Shown piece by piece: positions 25,511 through 34,142 of a stretch of 64,000 nucleotides of DNA (position 1 is the stretch's first letter; each line of letters opens with the position of its first letter). This DNA is from CAVSCD01 sp963726335 (GTDB lineage: Bacteria; Acidobacteriota; Aminicenantia; Aminicenantales; UBA8522). The notes under the pieces were generated by a model. It saw nothing but the letters and a program-made list of their open reading frames with translations, did no database searches and was not told the origin of the DNA. A program made the translations under genes and the position numbers. Location: NCBI GenBank assembly GCA_963726335.1, contig CAVSCD010000011.1:186001-250000 (forward strand), written 5' to 3'.

Positions 25511-26926
25511 TCATGACGCCGGTCCTCGCCTCTCAACAAAGTGGTGGCGGAGCGAATCCAGGGCGCAGCCGGCGATGAACCCGGCGAGGCTGAGGCCGAC
25601 GCCGTAAGGCACCGACCGCGGCCAGGCGGGAAGCCGCAGATGCAGGACGCCGAGCGCGGACAGGAACCCGGCTATGGCGAACCCGCCTCCCAGACCCAGG
25701 CTGAGCCCGCCGGCGAGCGGCCGCCGGCCGCGGAGCCAGATCATCGCCATCCCGGGGATGAAGAGCCCCTCGGCCATGATCTCGGAGGACACACCCAGAG
25801 CTTCGAGTATGCTCCGGAAGCGGGTGGCGACGAGGAACGCCAGGGCCGCCGTCAAGACCGTGGCGGCGCGCCCGGTCCCGACCGCCGGGAGACGGGCGGG
25901 AGCCCCGCGGGCGATGAGGCGAAAGTATATGTCGCGGGTCAGGGTGAGGGCGCCGGTGTTGATGGCGGTGTCCAGAGTCGAGAGGATGGCGGCGATGACC
26001 GCGACGAACAGTATCCCGCCAAGCCACGGGCCGACTTCGGACAGGATCAGCTCGGAGATGAGCGGGTTGAGCAGCTCGCGGGAACCCAGGATCGGCCCGG
26101 CCAGGATGCCGATGAAAACCACCAGGCCGTAGAGAAAGACGAACGCAGCCGCCGCCGCCAGGAATCCCTGCCTGGCTTTTTTCACGGTCCCGGCGGCCTG
26201 GATCCTCTGCCAGGCGATGGGAGAGATCGTCCAGGCGAGGATGAAGGAGAGGGCGATCAAGAGGTCGGACCCGATGCCGGAGAAAGGATCAAAACGGCCG
26301 GCGGCGGGCGGAACCGGGACAGACGGCGTCCTCCGGCCGAGATAGACAGCGAGACCGATCACCCCCCCGCCCAGGAGCAGGCACTGGAGAGCATCCGTCG
26401 CCACAACGGAGAATAGCCCTCCCCTGAGCAGATAAACGAGCACGACGCCCGTGCCGACGGCCAGGCTCCAGCCGTAGGGAACGTCAAGGAAAGGCCCGAG
26501 GAATCGGCCCAAGGCCACCAATTGCGAGGACGCCAGCACGACCATGTACCAGAAGATGAGCAGGCCGGCAAGATGGCGGACGGTCTTTCCGTATCGTTTC
26601 TCGACCAGGTCCGGCAGGGTGACGATGTCGAGGCGCCGGATCGGGCCGGCAAGGAGGGCCGCGAAGATGAGCACGGTCACGATCGCCGGGACGCCGATGA
26701 GCCAGATCGCACCCAGGCCCCGCTTGTAGGCCTCGTCCGTCGTGACCAGGATCGACGTCGCCCCGAACCAGGAGGCCGTCAGCGAGAGGAAGATCAGTCC
26801 CGCCGGCAGTGACCTCGAGGCCAGGAAAAAATCCTCCAGGCTCTTCATCCGCCGCGAAAACAGCCAGCCGACGGCCACGAGCACAGCGAGGTAGAGCGCC
26901 AATAGAGCCAAAAACTCCGGCCGCAT
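25511..26926 (-). CDS. Sodium:solute symporter (SSS family)
   Basis: A 471-residue membrane transporter with about 12-13 hydrophobic helices. The first helix follows MRPEFLALLALYLAVLVAVG, and the SSS landmarks FFLASRSLPAGLIFLSLTAS and WFGATSILVTTDEAYKRG are recognisable. AAILSTLDTAINTGALTLTR matches the conserved sodium-binding TM8 region. The family imports sugars, amino acids or other organic anions with sodium; substrate unknown. The ATG at 26926 lies seven bases after TATAAA, so the longer upstream reading frame is not used. It is divergent from lolA. Confidence 0.88.
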   Translation of the reverse strand: MRPEFLALLALYLAVLVAVGWLFSRRMKSLEDFFLASRSLPAGLIFLSLTASWFGATSILVTTDEAYKRGLGAIWLIGVPAIVTVLIFAALLAGPIRRLDIVTLPDLVEKRYGKTVRHLAGLLIFWYMVVLASSQLVALGRFLGPFLDVPYGWSLAVGTGVVLVYLLRGGLFSVVATDALQCLLLGGGVIGLAVYLGRRTPSVPVPPAAGRFDPFSGIGSDLLIALSFILAWTISPIAWQRIQAAGTVKKARQGFLAAAAAFVFLYGLVVFIGILAGPILGSRELLNPLISELILSEVGPWLGGILFVAVIAAILSTLDTAINTGALTLTRDIYFRLIARGAPARLPAVGTGRAATVLTAALAFLVATRFRSILEALGVSSEIMAEGLFIPGMAMIWLRGRRPLAGGLSLGLGGGFAIAGFLSALGVLHLRLPAWPRSVPYGVGLSLAGFIAGCALDSLRHHFVERRGPAS

Positions 26927-26933
26927 GCCGGCA

Positions 26934-26962
26934 TTTATAGCAAAAAGCCCGGGCCGAGTAAA
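26934..26962 (-). promoter_or_regulatory. Promoter predicting a leaderless symporter mRNA
   Basis: On minus: TTTACT (26962-26957), a 17-base spacer ending in TGC, then TATAAA (26939-26934), exactly seven bases before the ATG at 26926. Confidence 0.65.
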
Positions 26963-26982
26963 TTTGCCGGTCTGTCCGGCAT

Positions 26983-27011
26983 TTGAGGGAACGGCGCGTT
27001 TAAAATATAAT
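26983..27011 (+). promoter_or_regulatory. lolA promoter
   Basis: TTGAGG (26983-26988), 17 bases, perfect TATAAT (27006-27011). The predicted leader before the ATG at 27024 is only about five bases. Confidence 0.65.
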
Positions 27012-27023
27012 GAGTGGGGTAAG

Positions 27024-27719
27024 ATGATGCCTTCAAAAGCAGCCGCCATGATCATCGGCACGGCCGTGGCAGCGTTGATTGCCGCCGGAGCGACGGCTGC
27101 GCCCGCGGTCGCCCCCCGACAGGCCGTCCGGAACCTGGAGGCCGCCGTCGCCAAGCTCCGGTCGCTCTCGGCCGACTTCGAACAGGAGCATTCCTCGGCC
27201 GTCATCGCCACGCCGCTCAGGGAAACGGGGAAATTCTATTTCCAGAAACCCGACCACATGCGCTGGGAATACGATGAACCGGAGCCGCAGGTCTTCGTCT
27301 ACAAGGAAGGGCGGGTCTGGAACTACGTTCCCGCGGACAAGCAGCTGATCCGCTACGCCTTGCCGCCCGAGCAACGGAACGCCGCCGTCTTCGCCCTGCT
27401 GACGGGCCGGGCGCGCCTGGAGACGGATTATCTCGTCGAGCCGGCCGAGTTCCCGACCGACACGAGGTCGGCGGTCCAAGTCAAGCTGCTGCCGAAGGTG
27501 GAGGGTGACTTCGCCCACATCCTGCTCGAGCTTGACGCCCGGACCTGGCTCATCTCCAAGATCGTCACGCTCGACACGGCCGGCGGCCGGCAGGAGTTCG
27601 TGTTTCGCAAGTTGAAGGTCGATCCCCGCCTCGGGCCGTCGGCGTTCGAGATCAAAGTGCCGGAGGGTACCGAGATCATCGACGACACGGGGGACTCAAA
27701 AAATCAACCGCCCCGTTAA
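27024..27719 (+). CDS. lolA: Outer-membrane lipoprotein carrier protein LolA
   Basis: LolA carries lipoproteins from LolCDE to the outer membrane. This 231-residue protein has a signal peptide (MIIGTAVAALIAAGATAAP) followed by the LolA fold: NLEAAVAKLRSLSADFEQEH, the typical GKFYFQKPDHMRWEYDEPEPQ (split by a short loop), then VYKEGRVWNYVPADKQLIR and FAHILLELDARTWLISKIV. The start could be 27024 or 27027. It fits the many lipoproteins encoded nearby. The palindromic copy D begins three bases after the stop. Confidence 0.9.
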   Translation: MMPSKAAAMIIGTAVAALIAAGATAAPAVAPRQAVRNLEAAVAKLRSLSADFEQEHSSAVIATPLRETGKFYFQKPDHMRWEYDEPEPQVFVYKEGRVWNYVPADKQLIRYALPPEQRNAAVFALLTGRARLETDYLVEPAEFPTDTRSAVQVKLLPKVEGDFAHILLELDARTWLISKIVTLDTAGGRQEFVFRKLKVDPRLGPSAFEIKVPEGTEIIDDTGDSKNQPPR

Positions 27720-27722
27720 TTA

Positions 27723-27851
27723 GACGGGTGGCACGGCGCCAGTCCCTGCCCGCCCGGAGCGGCGGGGCCCCCTCTCCCCTTGGAGCGCGCAAACGGTCGT
27801 TGACGGGTGAGACGCGAGGACGGACAGGGACGCGCCGTGACAGGACCCGTC
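27723..27851. repeat. Palindromic element family 1, core copy D
   Basis: A 129-bp core copy with arms GACGGGTGGCACGGCG and CGCCGTGACAGGACCCGTC. It matches the inner part of the short copy at 51733-51922, including GTTGACGGGTGAG, but lacks the outer TCTCCA ends. It sits between convergent lolA and frr. Confidence 0.75.
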
Positions 27852-27879
27852 TTATGGTGAGGTGAGCGAGGGGGCGAGG

Positions 27880-28437
27880 TTACCGCTCTAAGATCTCTTT
27901 TTCCTTGGCGGCGGCCACATCCTCGGTCTTCTTGCTGTAATCGTCGATCAGCTTCTGGAGCAGTTCCAAGCCGTTGAACTTTTCGTCCTCGGTGATCTTC
28001 TTGTCTTTTTCGAGCAGCTCGATCTCGTCCTTCGTCTCGCGGCGCATGTTCCGGAGCGCCGTTTTCTCTTCCTCGAGCATCTTCCGGATCCGCTTGGCCA
28101 TCTCGCGCCGGCGCTCGTCGTCGAGCGGCGGGACCGGGACTTTCAGCGTCTTGCCGTCATTGATCGGGTTGAGGCCCAAGTCCGCCGCCCGGATGGCCTT
28201 GTCGATCGACTCGATGAGCGTCGGGTCCCAGGGCGTGACGGTGATCATGGTCGGGTCGGGGATCGCCAGGCTGGCGAGCTGGTTGATCGGCGTCAGCGCG
28301 CCGTAGTATTCGACCTTGAGGTCCTCGAACAGGTTGATGCTGGCCCGGCCGGTGCGCAGCTTGGAAAGGTCCCGGCGGAAGTGCTCGGCCGAAACCTTCA
28401 TCTTGTTTTCCAGCGTTTTCAAGCTATCCTTGACCAT
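27880..28437 (-). CDS. frr: Ribosome recycling factor
   Basis: RRF splits post-termination ribosomes with EF-G. This 185-residue protein has the full family length and motifs: FRRDLSKLRTGRASINLFED, VEYYGALTPINQLASLAIPD, TVTPWDPTLIESIDKAI, GLNPINDGKTLKVPVPPL and the C-terminal AKRIRKMLEEEKTALRNMRR helix. The ATG at 28437 lies within the last codons of pyrH (14-base overlap), the usual pyrH-frr coupling. It is the last gene of the rplM operon. Confidence 0.97.
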   Translation of the reverse strand: MVKDSLKTLENKMKVSAEHFRRDLSKLRTGRASINLFEDLKVEYYGALTPINQLASLAIPDPTMITVTPWDPTLIESIDKAIRAADLGLNPINDGKTLKVPVPPLDDERRREMAKRIRKMLEEEKTALRNMRRETKDEIELLEKDKKITEDEKFNGLELLQKLIDDYSKKTEDVAAAKEKEILER

Positions 28438-29170
28438 GTTTTCCCCTCTTTCCGTGGACCAGGGTCCCGACCTTCTCGCCCAGGACAGCTCTCTTGATGT
28501 TGCCGTGCTTATTGATGTTGAACACCAGGATCGGCATGTTGTTTTCCCGGCACAGGGAGATCGCGGTGGCATCCATGACCCTGAGCCGCCGGCGGATGAC
28601 GTCGAGATAGCCGATGGTCCCGAATTTCTTCGCGGTTTTATCGATGAACGGGTCGGCGCTGTAGACGCCGTCCACCTTGGTGGCTTTCATGATGACGTCC
28701 GCCTTGATCTCCAGGGCCCGGAGAGCCGCGGCCGTATCCGTGGTGAAGTACGGGCTGCCGATGCCGGCGCTGAAGATGACGACCCGGTCCTTCTCCAGGT
28801 GCCGGATCACCCGCCGCCGGATGAAGGGTTCGGCCAGGGCTTTGATCTCGATGGCCGAAGAGTGCCGGGTCTGGAGCCCCTCCAGTTCCAGGGCTTCCTG
28901 GAGGGCGATGCCGTTGATCACCGTGGCCAGCAGCCCCATCTGATCGGCCGCCGCCCTGTCCATGCCGGCCTCGGTCCCCCGGAGGCCCCGGAAGATGTTC
29001 CCCCCGCCGATCATGATCGCGACTTGGACCCCCAAGGCGCGCACATCCTTGATCTCCCGGGCGATCGACAGGACCCGCTCGAAGTCGATCCCGAAGGGGT
29101 TCCCGCCGAGAAAGGATTCTCCGGAGAGTTTGAGGAGGATTCTCTTATAGGCCGGCTTCTGGCTAGCCAT
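28424..29170 (-). CDS. pyrH: UMP kinase
   Basis: PyrH phosphorylates UMP to UDP with ATP. The 248-residue protein shows KRILLKLSGESFLGG at the N-terminus, AIMIGGGNIFRGLRG, MGLLATVINGIALQEALE and the nucleotide-binding VVIFSAGIGSPYFTTDTAAA. It lies in the conserved order rpsB-tsf-pyrH-frr and overlaps frr. It starts 11 bases after the tsf stop with only a weak ribosome site, suggesting coupled translation. Confidence 0.97.
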   Translation of the reverse strand: MASQKPAYKRILLKLSGESFLGGNPFGIDFERVLSIAREIKDVRALGVQVAIMIGGGNIFRGLRGTEAGMDRAAADQMGLLATVINGIALQEALELEGLQTRHSSAIEIKALAEPFIRRRVIRHLEKDRVVIFSAGIGSPYFTTDTAAALRALEIKADVIMKATKVDGVYSADPFIDKTAKKFGTIGYLDVIRRRLRVMDATAISLCRENNMPILVFNINKHGNIKRAVLGEKVGTLVHGKRGKHGQG

Positions 29171-29181
29171 CGGTGGATCTG

Positions 29182-29778
29182 TCAGCTCTGGCCCAGCTCG
29201 AACCGGGCGAACCGTCTCACCTTGATGTTCTCTCCGAATTTGCTGATGTAGGACGAGATGAGCTGCTGGATGGACATCTTGTCGTCCTTGATATAGGGTT
29301 GGTCGAGCAGGCAGACCTCTTCGTAAAACTTCTTGAGCTTGCCCTCGACGATCTTGTCGATGATCTGGGGAGGCTTGTTCATGTCCTTCAGCTGGGCCCG
29401 GATGATCTCCCTCTCCTGGGCCAATTCGGCCTCGGGCACGTCGGCGGAGGCCACGTAGCGGGGGTTCGCCGCCGCGATCTGCATGGCGACGTTCTTGGCC
29501 AGCTCGCGGAATTCATCGTTTCTGGCCACAAAATCCGACTCGCAGTTGACCTCGACGAGCACGCCGATCTTGCCGTCCAAGTGGATGTAGGCATGGACGA
29601 TGCCCTGGGAGGCCTGCCGGTCCATCCGGGTCTGCGCCCGGGCATAACCCTTCTTCCGGAGAGCCTCGATGGCCTTCTCCATATCGCCCTGGCACTCCTG
29701 AAGCGCCTCTTTGCACTCCATGACCCCGATGCCCGTCCTCTGCCGGAGTTCCTTGACTCTATCCGCAGTGATCTCCAT
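29182..29778 (-). CDS. tsf: Elongation factor Ts (short form)
   Basis: EF-Ts recycles EF-Tu by exchanging GDP. The N-terminal UBA-like domain (VKELRQRTGIGVMECKEALQ) and the core VEVNCESDFVARNDEF with the conserved SDFVA motif are clear. At 198 residues it lacks the second half of the core seen in E. coli (283 residues) and resembles short forms as in Thermus. Short EF-Ts proteins usually dimerise to make a complete exchange surface (family knowledge). It lies between rpsB and pyrH. Confidence 0.96.
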   Translation of the reverse strand: MEITADRVKELRQRTGIGVMECKEALQECQGDMEKAIEALRKKGYARAQTRMDRQASQGIVHAYIHLDGKIGVLVEVNCESDFVARNDEFRELAKNVAMQIAAANPRYVASADVPEAELAQEREIIRAQLKDMNKPPQIIDKIVEGKLKKFYEEVCLLDQPYIKDDKMSIQQLISSYISKFGENIKVRRFARFELGQS

Positions 29779-29804
29779 CTCTAATCTCCCAGCCGCGCCC
29801 GGCG

Positions 29805-30590
29805 CTACGCTTCCTCCGACTCGCCGTCTTCGGTTTCCGCCCCCGGACCGGCCGTCTCCTGGGTCCCGGGCTCGGCTCTCTTCGCCGCCTCGAGCTCCTT
29901 CTCGACGCGGCTCTTCCGCCCCTCGGTGACCGCCTCGGCAATCTTGGAGGCGAAGAGCTCGATGGCCCGGACCGCGTCGTCGTTCCCGGGGATGGGGTAA
30001 TCGGCGTCTTCGGGGTCGCCGTTGGTGTCCACCACGGCGATGACCGGGATCTTCAGCTTCCGGGCTTCGAAGATGGCGATCTCCTCCTTGGCCGAGTCGA
30101 TGACGAAGATGGCGCCGGGAAGCTGCGTCATTTTCCGGATGCCCCCCAGGTTCTTGGCCAGCTTCTTATAGTGCTTCTCCATCCGGGACTGTACCTTTTT
30201 AGACAGGAGGTCCCAACGGCCGTCCTCGCGCATCTCGTCGAGCTCGATCAGCTTCTCGACGCTCGCCCGGACGACGGGAAAATTCGTCAGCAGCCCGCCC
30301 AGCCAGCGCTGGTTCACGAAACTGCAATCGCAGCGGCCGGCCGCTTCGCGAATGATGTCCTGCGCCTGCTTCTTCGTCCCCACGAAGAGGATGTCCCTGT
30401 TGGACTCGGAAACGCTCTTGGCGAACTGGAGCGCTTCCTTGAAGACCTTGATCGTCTTCTGCAGGTCGATGATGTAGATGCCGTTGCGCTGGCCGAAGAT
30501 GAATTCCTTCATCTTGGGGTTCCAGCGCTTGGTCTGGTGGCCGAAATGAACGCCGGCCTCGAGGAGCTCTTTCATCGTTACGGAAACCAC
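29805..30590 (-). CDS. rpsB: 30S ribosomal protein S2
   Basis: S2 of 261 residues with signatures LLEAGVHFGHQTKRWNPKM, YIIDLQKTI, FVGTKKQAQDII, NQRWLGGLLTNF and VIAVVDTNGDPEDADYPIPG. I chose the GTG at 30590 (MVSVTMKELLEAG), preceded by GGGAGG at seven bases, rather than the internal ATG at 30575. The C-terminus has an acidic tail (GTQETAGPGAETEDGESEEA) beyond the conserved domain. Confidence 0.97.
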   Translation of the reverse strand: MVSVTMKELLEAGVHFGHQTKRWNPKMKEFIFGQRNGIYIIDLQKTIKVFKEALQFAKSVSESNRDILFVGTKKQAQDIIREAAGRCDCSFVNQRWLGGLLTNFPVVRASVEKLIELDEMREDGRWDLLSKKVQSRMEKHYKKLAKNLGGIRKMTQLPGAIFVIDSAKEEIAIFEARKLKIPVIAVVDTNGDPEDADYPIPGNDDAVRAIELFASKIAEAVTEGRKSRVEKELEAAKRAEPGTQETAGPGAETEDGESEEA

Positions 30591-30603
30591 CGTGAATCCT
30601 CCC

Positions 30604-31008
30604 TTAGCGCTTGTGGTACTGGGGCGCCTTGCGTGCGCCCAGCAACCCGTACTTCTTGCGCTCTTTGATGCGGGAATCCCGCGTGAGCAGTCCCGCATCC
30701 TTCAGGGTCGGCTTGAGCTCGCGGTTGAACTCGATCAGGGCCCGGGAGATCCCCAGCCGGATGGCCTCCGCCTGTCCCTTGGCGCCGCCGCCGCTGACCC
30801 GCAGAAAAATGTCGAACTTACTCTCGGTATCCGTCAGCAACAAGGGCTGCCGGATGATGTACTTGTACGAATCAAGATGGAAATAATCGCCGAACGGCCG
30901 GGACCGCTTGTTCACGAACAGCGTGACATCCCCTTTTCCGGAGCGCAGGAAGACCCTGGCAATGGATGTCTTGCGTTTGCCTGTTCCGTAGTACTGGATT
31001 AAGCTCAA
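30604..31008 (-). CDS. rpsI: 30S ribosomal protein S9
   Basis: S9 of 134 residues: YYGTGKRKTSIARVFLR at the N-terminus, VSGGGAKGQAEAIRLGISRA in the middle, and the invariant tail DSRIKERKKYGLLGARKAPQ ending YHKR, which reaches the P site. It follows rplM by 8 bases, as in most bacteria. Confidence 0.98.
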   Translation of the reverse strand: MSLIQYYGTGKRKTSIARVFLRSGKGDVTLFVNKRSRPFGDYFHLDSYKYIIRQPLLLTDTESKFDIFLRVSGGGAKGQAEAIRLGISRALIEFNRELKPTLKDAGLLTRDSRIKERKKYGLLGARKAPQYHKR

Positions 31009-31016
31009 AGTGCCTC

Positions 31017-31439
31017 CTAGAACTTGTAGGCTTCCGGACGCTGGGCCTCGTGCGGATGGTTCGGACCGCGATAGACCTTCAGCTTCTTGAAAACGGCCCG
31101 GCCCAGCTTGTTCTTGGGGATCATGCCCCGGACGGCCTTCCGGATCGCCTCTTCCGGCTCCTTCTCGAGAACGTCCTTGAGGGACTTGGTCTTCAACCCT
31201 CCCGGATATTGGGAGTGGGAATAATAGACCTTCTCTTCGACCTTTCGGCCGGTGACGGTGATTTTTTCGGCGTTGATGACGACGACGAAGTCGCCGGTAT
31301 CGACAAAGGCCGCGAATTGCGGCTTGTGCTTACCGCGCAGGAGGATGGCCACCTGGGTGGCCAGCCGTCCCAGGACCTTGCCATCGGCGTCCACCAGCCA
31401 CCACTTTCGCTCGACATCCTTGGGGACAAAAGTTTTCAT
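31017..31439 (-). CDS. rplM: 50S ribosomal protein L13
   Basis: L13 of 140 residues with WWLVDADGKVLGRLATQVA, LLRGKHKPQFAAFVDTGD, the GGLKTKSLKDVLEKEPEEAI stretch and GMIPKNKLGRAVFKKLKVY. The ATG at 31439 has AAGGA eight bases upstream; a GTG at 31442 is a possible alternative. It is the first gene of the operon rplM-rpsI-rpsB-tsf-pyrH-frr. Confidence 0.97.
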   Translation of the reverse strand: MKTFVPKDVERKWWLVDADGKVLGRLATQVAILLRGKHKPQFAAFVDTGDFVVVINAEKITVTGRKVEEKVYYSHSQYPGGLKTKSLKDVLEKEPEEAIRKAVRGMIPKNKLGRAVFKKLKVYRGPNHPHEAQRPEAYKF

Positions 31440-31508
31440 CACACGATTCCTTAGAATCCTAGGTTTAGGAATGACTTACTTAAAGCCTACACAGCAAAAG
31501 GAGGCATT

Positions 31509-31537
31509 ACAATACTAAATCTCGAGGCAAAAGTCAA
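31509..31537 (-). promoter_or_regulatory. Promoter of the rplM-frr operon
   Basis: On minus: TTGACT (31537-31532), 17 bases, TATTGT (31514-31509), about 70 bases before rplM. Confidence 0.65.
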
Positions 31538-31559
31538 TTGACCCAAGCCTGCCGCGGAC

Positions 31560-31670
31560 GGACCTGAAGTGCTCCCCGACGTTGTTGGCGAGGACCCAAA
31601 GGTGGAGCATTTTTTCGAGCAGATGGAACAGGCCGTCGTGGATGGATATGGCCGCCAGCAGGGTCAGCCC
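31560..31670 (-). pseudogene. Degenerate rhomboid-protease fragment
   Basis: Read on minus in the frame ending at 31515, this stretch gives GLTLLAAISIHDGLFHLLEK followed by MLHLWVLANNVGEHF. It closely follows the rhomboid TM2 pattern, in which a HGGxxHLxxNMxFLWxFGxxVE-like segment carries the catalytic Asn. Here the Asn position is replaced (HLLEKM). No start codon or Ser-containing GxSG segment is nearby, and the frame runs out of the TPR gene region. It is probably the remnant of a gene lost next to the rplM promoter. Confidence 0.5.
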
Positions 31671-31717
31671 CGGGCGCGGCGCTCCCGCCCGCGCTTCAAC
31701 CGGAAGGGTACAGCCCC

Positions 31718-32707
31718 TTATCCGGTCTTCTTGAGCTCCTGTTCGAGCTTCTTCTTGTCCGCCGCGCGCTTCCTCGTGTCCTGGAACTTCTCGATCGCCC
31801 GGTCGGCTTCGGCGGTATGGCGGCCTTCCTTGTCGGGCTCGAGCTTCGCCAGGACGCTGCGGTGGAGAACGCTCAACCAGCTGTAAGGCTCGGGATATTC
31901 CGGGTCGAGCGAGTTCGCCTTCTCCAGCGCGCTCAGGCTCTCCTGAGCCGCCCTGAGCCGCTCGGCGGCGGGGATGTTCTGGAAGCGGTACGATCTCGAC
32001 CACCGATTGACGCCCATCGCCAGCCAGGCCTCGGCGCTGTTGGGCTCGAGGGCGATCCTCTTCTTCCAATACTCGTTGGCCTGGTCGAAGACCTCGGGAG
32101 TGGGCGTGAGGTTCTCGAAGTAGTTGGCCATATAGGCGTAACCCTGCGGGTTCTCCGGGTCGAGCTCGATCCGCCGCAGGTACATCGATTCGGCCTTGGC
32201 GCGCAACGCTTCGTTTTCGCCGGCGTACCTCTTGTAGAACTCGGCCACGACGTAGTAATTGCCCATGTTGGTCGGCTCGAGTTCGAGGATCTTGAGGAAG
32301 TACTTCTCCGCCTCGTCGAAGCTCTTCAGCTTATCGTACATGTCGCCGAGGGAGAAGATGATCTCCTTGTTGGTGGGCTCGGCCTCGTAGGCCTTGGTGA
32401 AGGACTCGAGCGCCTTCTTGGCGACGTCCATGTTGTCCGGAGTCTCGACGCCCGGTTTGTAGAGGCTCTTGTAGCTCTCGCCCAGGAACCGGTTGGCCGC
32501 GACAAGCTGCGGATTGCTCTTCAGGGCTTCCTCGTAGGACGTGATGGCTTTCCGGAACTTGCCGTCCTTGAAGAACTGATTGGCCTTGTTGAAATGATAG
32601 TTGGCCCTGAGACGATTCACGCTCAGCTGTTCACAACTGGTGAAGACGAGCACCAGTGAGAACGCGAGTATGACCATGAGTGCGAAACCGAATCGTTTCT
32701 GACGCAT
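31718..32707 (-). CDS. TPR-repeat lipoprotein or exported protein
   Basis: 329 residues. The N-terminus (FALMVILAFSLVLVFTSCEQ) is a lipoprotein signal with a lipobox-like TSC. TPR units follow at regular spacing, for example NYHFNKANQFFKDGKFRKAI, NKEIIFSLGDMYDKLKSFDE and AEKYFLKILELEPTNMGNYY, then a charged C-terminal helix (AIEKFQDTRKRAADKKKLEQ). AAGGAGG precedes the ATG. Function is unknown; an envelope scaffold is likely. It has its own promoter, separate from der upstream. Confidence 0.8.
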   Translation of the reverse strand: MRQKRFGFALMVILAFSLVLVFTSCEQLSVNRLRANYHFNKANQFFKDGKFRKAITSYEEALKSNPQLVAANRFLGESYKSLYKPGVETPDNMDVAKKALESFTKAYEAEPTNKEIIFSLGDMYDKLKSFDEAEKYFLKILELEPTNMGNYYVVAEFYKRYAGENEALRAKAESMYLRRIELDPENPQGYAYMANYFENLTPTPEVFDQANEYWKKRIALEPNSAEAWLAMGVNRWSRSYRFQNIPAAERLRAAQESLSALEKANSLDPEYPEPYSWLSVLHRSVLAKLEPDKEGRHTAEADRAIEKFQDTRKRAADKKKLEQELKKTG

Positions 32708-32751
32708 CGCTGCCTCCTTACCGAATCATCGCCGAGTTTTCGACGCACTAA

Positions 32752-32779
32752 TTTATAATAATCATACACCTCAAGTCAA
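32752..32779 (-). promoter_or_regulatory. Promoter of the TPR lipoprotein gene
   Basis: On minus: TTGACT (32779-32774), 16 bases, TATAAA (32757-32752). Confidence 0.65.
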
Positions 32780-32819
32780 GAAATCTTCCGGCCGGCGGCA
32801 CAAGGGGCGGGCGCTGCCA

Positions 32820-34142
32820 CTAGCTCTGCCTGATCAGGAGCCGCAGCGGGGATCCCCGGAACCCGAACCGCTCGCGCAGCGCCTGGACAAAAAACCGCTC
32901 ATAGGCGGGCATCAGCGCGGCGTGCTTGTTGGCGAACACGACGAAAGTCGGGGGCAGCACGCCCATCTGGGTCATGTAGCGGAGCTTGATCTGGCGCTTG
33001 TCCCGGGTCAGGGGCGGATGCCCGTCCGTGATTTCCTCCAGGAATTTGTTCAGCTTGGGAGTTTCCACGCGGCGCGAACCGCTGGCGTGGACATCTTCCG
33101 ACGTGTCGAGGATCTTGACGACGCCCTTCCCCGATACGGCGGAGACGAACAGGAGAGGCGCGTAGCTGACGAACGACAGCCGGTCGAAGATGACGTTCTT
33201 GAGGGTCTGGGCCGATTCGCCCTTCGGGATGAGGTCCCACTTGTTGAGCGCCAGGAGGAACGGCTTGCCCGACTCGTCCGCCAAGCCGGCGATGGTCGCG
33301 TCCTGGCGCGTCGGGAACTCTCCGGCGTCCATCACCACGCACAGGACGTCGGCCCGTCCGATGTCCTTTATGGCCTTGACGATCCCGGCCTGTTCCCGCT
33401 CGTCGCGGGTCCGGCTCAGGCGCCGCATCCCGGCCGTATCCACGAGACAGAACATTTTGCCGTTCCGCACGACGAAGGTATCGGTGCTGTCACGGGTCGT
33501 TCCGTGAGCGGCGCTGACGATCAGCCGCTCCTCGCCGGCAAGCCGGTTGACGAGAGAGGACTTGCCGACGTTCGTCCGGCCGATGATCGCCAGCCGGAGC
33601 GGCGGGGACGGCTCGGCCGAAGCGTCCGGGGCGGGCAACAAGGGGACGAGCGCGGCCTCGAGCTCGTCGAGGTTCCTCAGGTGCTCCGCCGAGATCGTGT
33701 GGATCTCGGCCGCTTTCAGCCGGTTGAAGTACTCGCCGGCCCGGGCCTCCTGCATCCCGGAATCAACCTTGTTGAGGACGATGAGGACCGGCCGGCCCAG
33801 CTTGCGCAGCGAAGCATAAAGCTCCTCCTCGGCGGCGCTCATCTCCCGCTTCGCGTCGAGGACGAAGATCACGACGTCCGCCTTGCCGGCGGCGGCCCAG
33901 GCTCTGTCGGTCACGGCAGCGCCCATATCGGCCCCGGAGTCGGGCTCGAGACCCCCGGTGTCCGTCAGGATGAATTTTTTCCCGCCCAGGACGCAGAGGG
34001 CGGAAACGGCATCGCGCGTCATGCCCGGAAGCGAGTGGACGAGCGCTTTCTTCCTGCCGAGGAAGCGGTTGAACAGGGTGGACTTGCCGACGTTGGGAAA
34101 GCCCAGGATGGCGACCACGGGCAGGGGCTTCATCTCGGTCAC
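32820..34142 (-). CDS. der: Ribosome biogenesis GTPase Der (EngA)
   Basis: Der is a double GTPase needed for 50S assembly. The 440-residue protein has two G domains: GFPNVGKSTLFNRFLG with LTDTGGLEPDSG and LNKVDS, then GRTNVGKSSLVNRLAG with LVDTAGMRRLSRTR and LNKWDL. The C-terminal KH-like domain (HPPLTRDKRQIKLRYMTQMG, then PPTFVVFANKH) completes it. Its ATG overlaps the gerMN stop (ATGA), placing it last in amidase-gerMN-der. Confidence 0.97.
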   Translation of the reverse strand: MTEMKPLPVVAILGFPNVGKSTLFNRFLGRKKALVHSLPGMTRDAVSALCVLGGKKFILTDTGGLEPDSGADMGAAVTDRAWAAAGKADVVIFVLDAKREMSAAEEELYASLRKLGRPVLIVLNKVDSGMQEARAGEYFNRLKAAEIHTISAEHLRNLDELEAALVPLLPAPDASAEPSPPLRLAIIGRTNVGKSSLVNRLAGEERLIVSAAHGTTRDSTDTFVVRNGKMFCLVDTAGMRRLSRTRDEREQAGIVKAIKDIGRADVLCVVMDAGEFPTRQDATIAGLADESGKPFLLALNKWDLIPKGESAQTLKNVIFDRLSFVSYAPLLFVSAVSGKGVVKILDTSEDVHASGSRRVETPKLNKFLEEITDGHPPLTRDKRQIKLRYMTQMGVLPPTFVVFANKHAALMPAYERFFVQALRERFGFRGSPLRLLIRQS

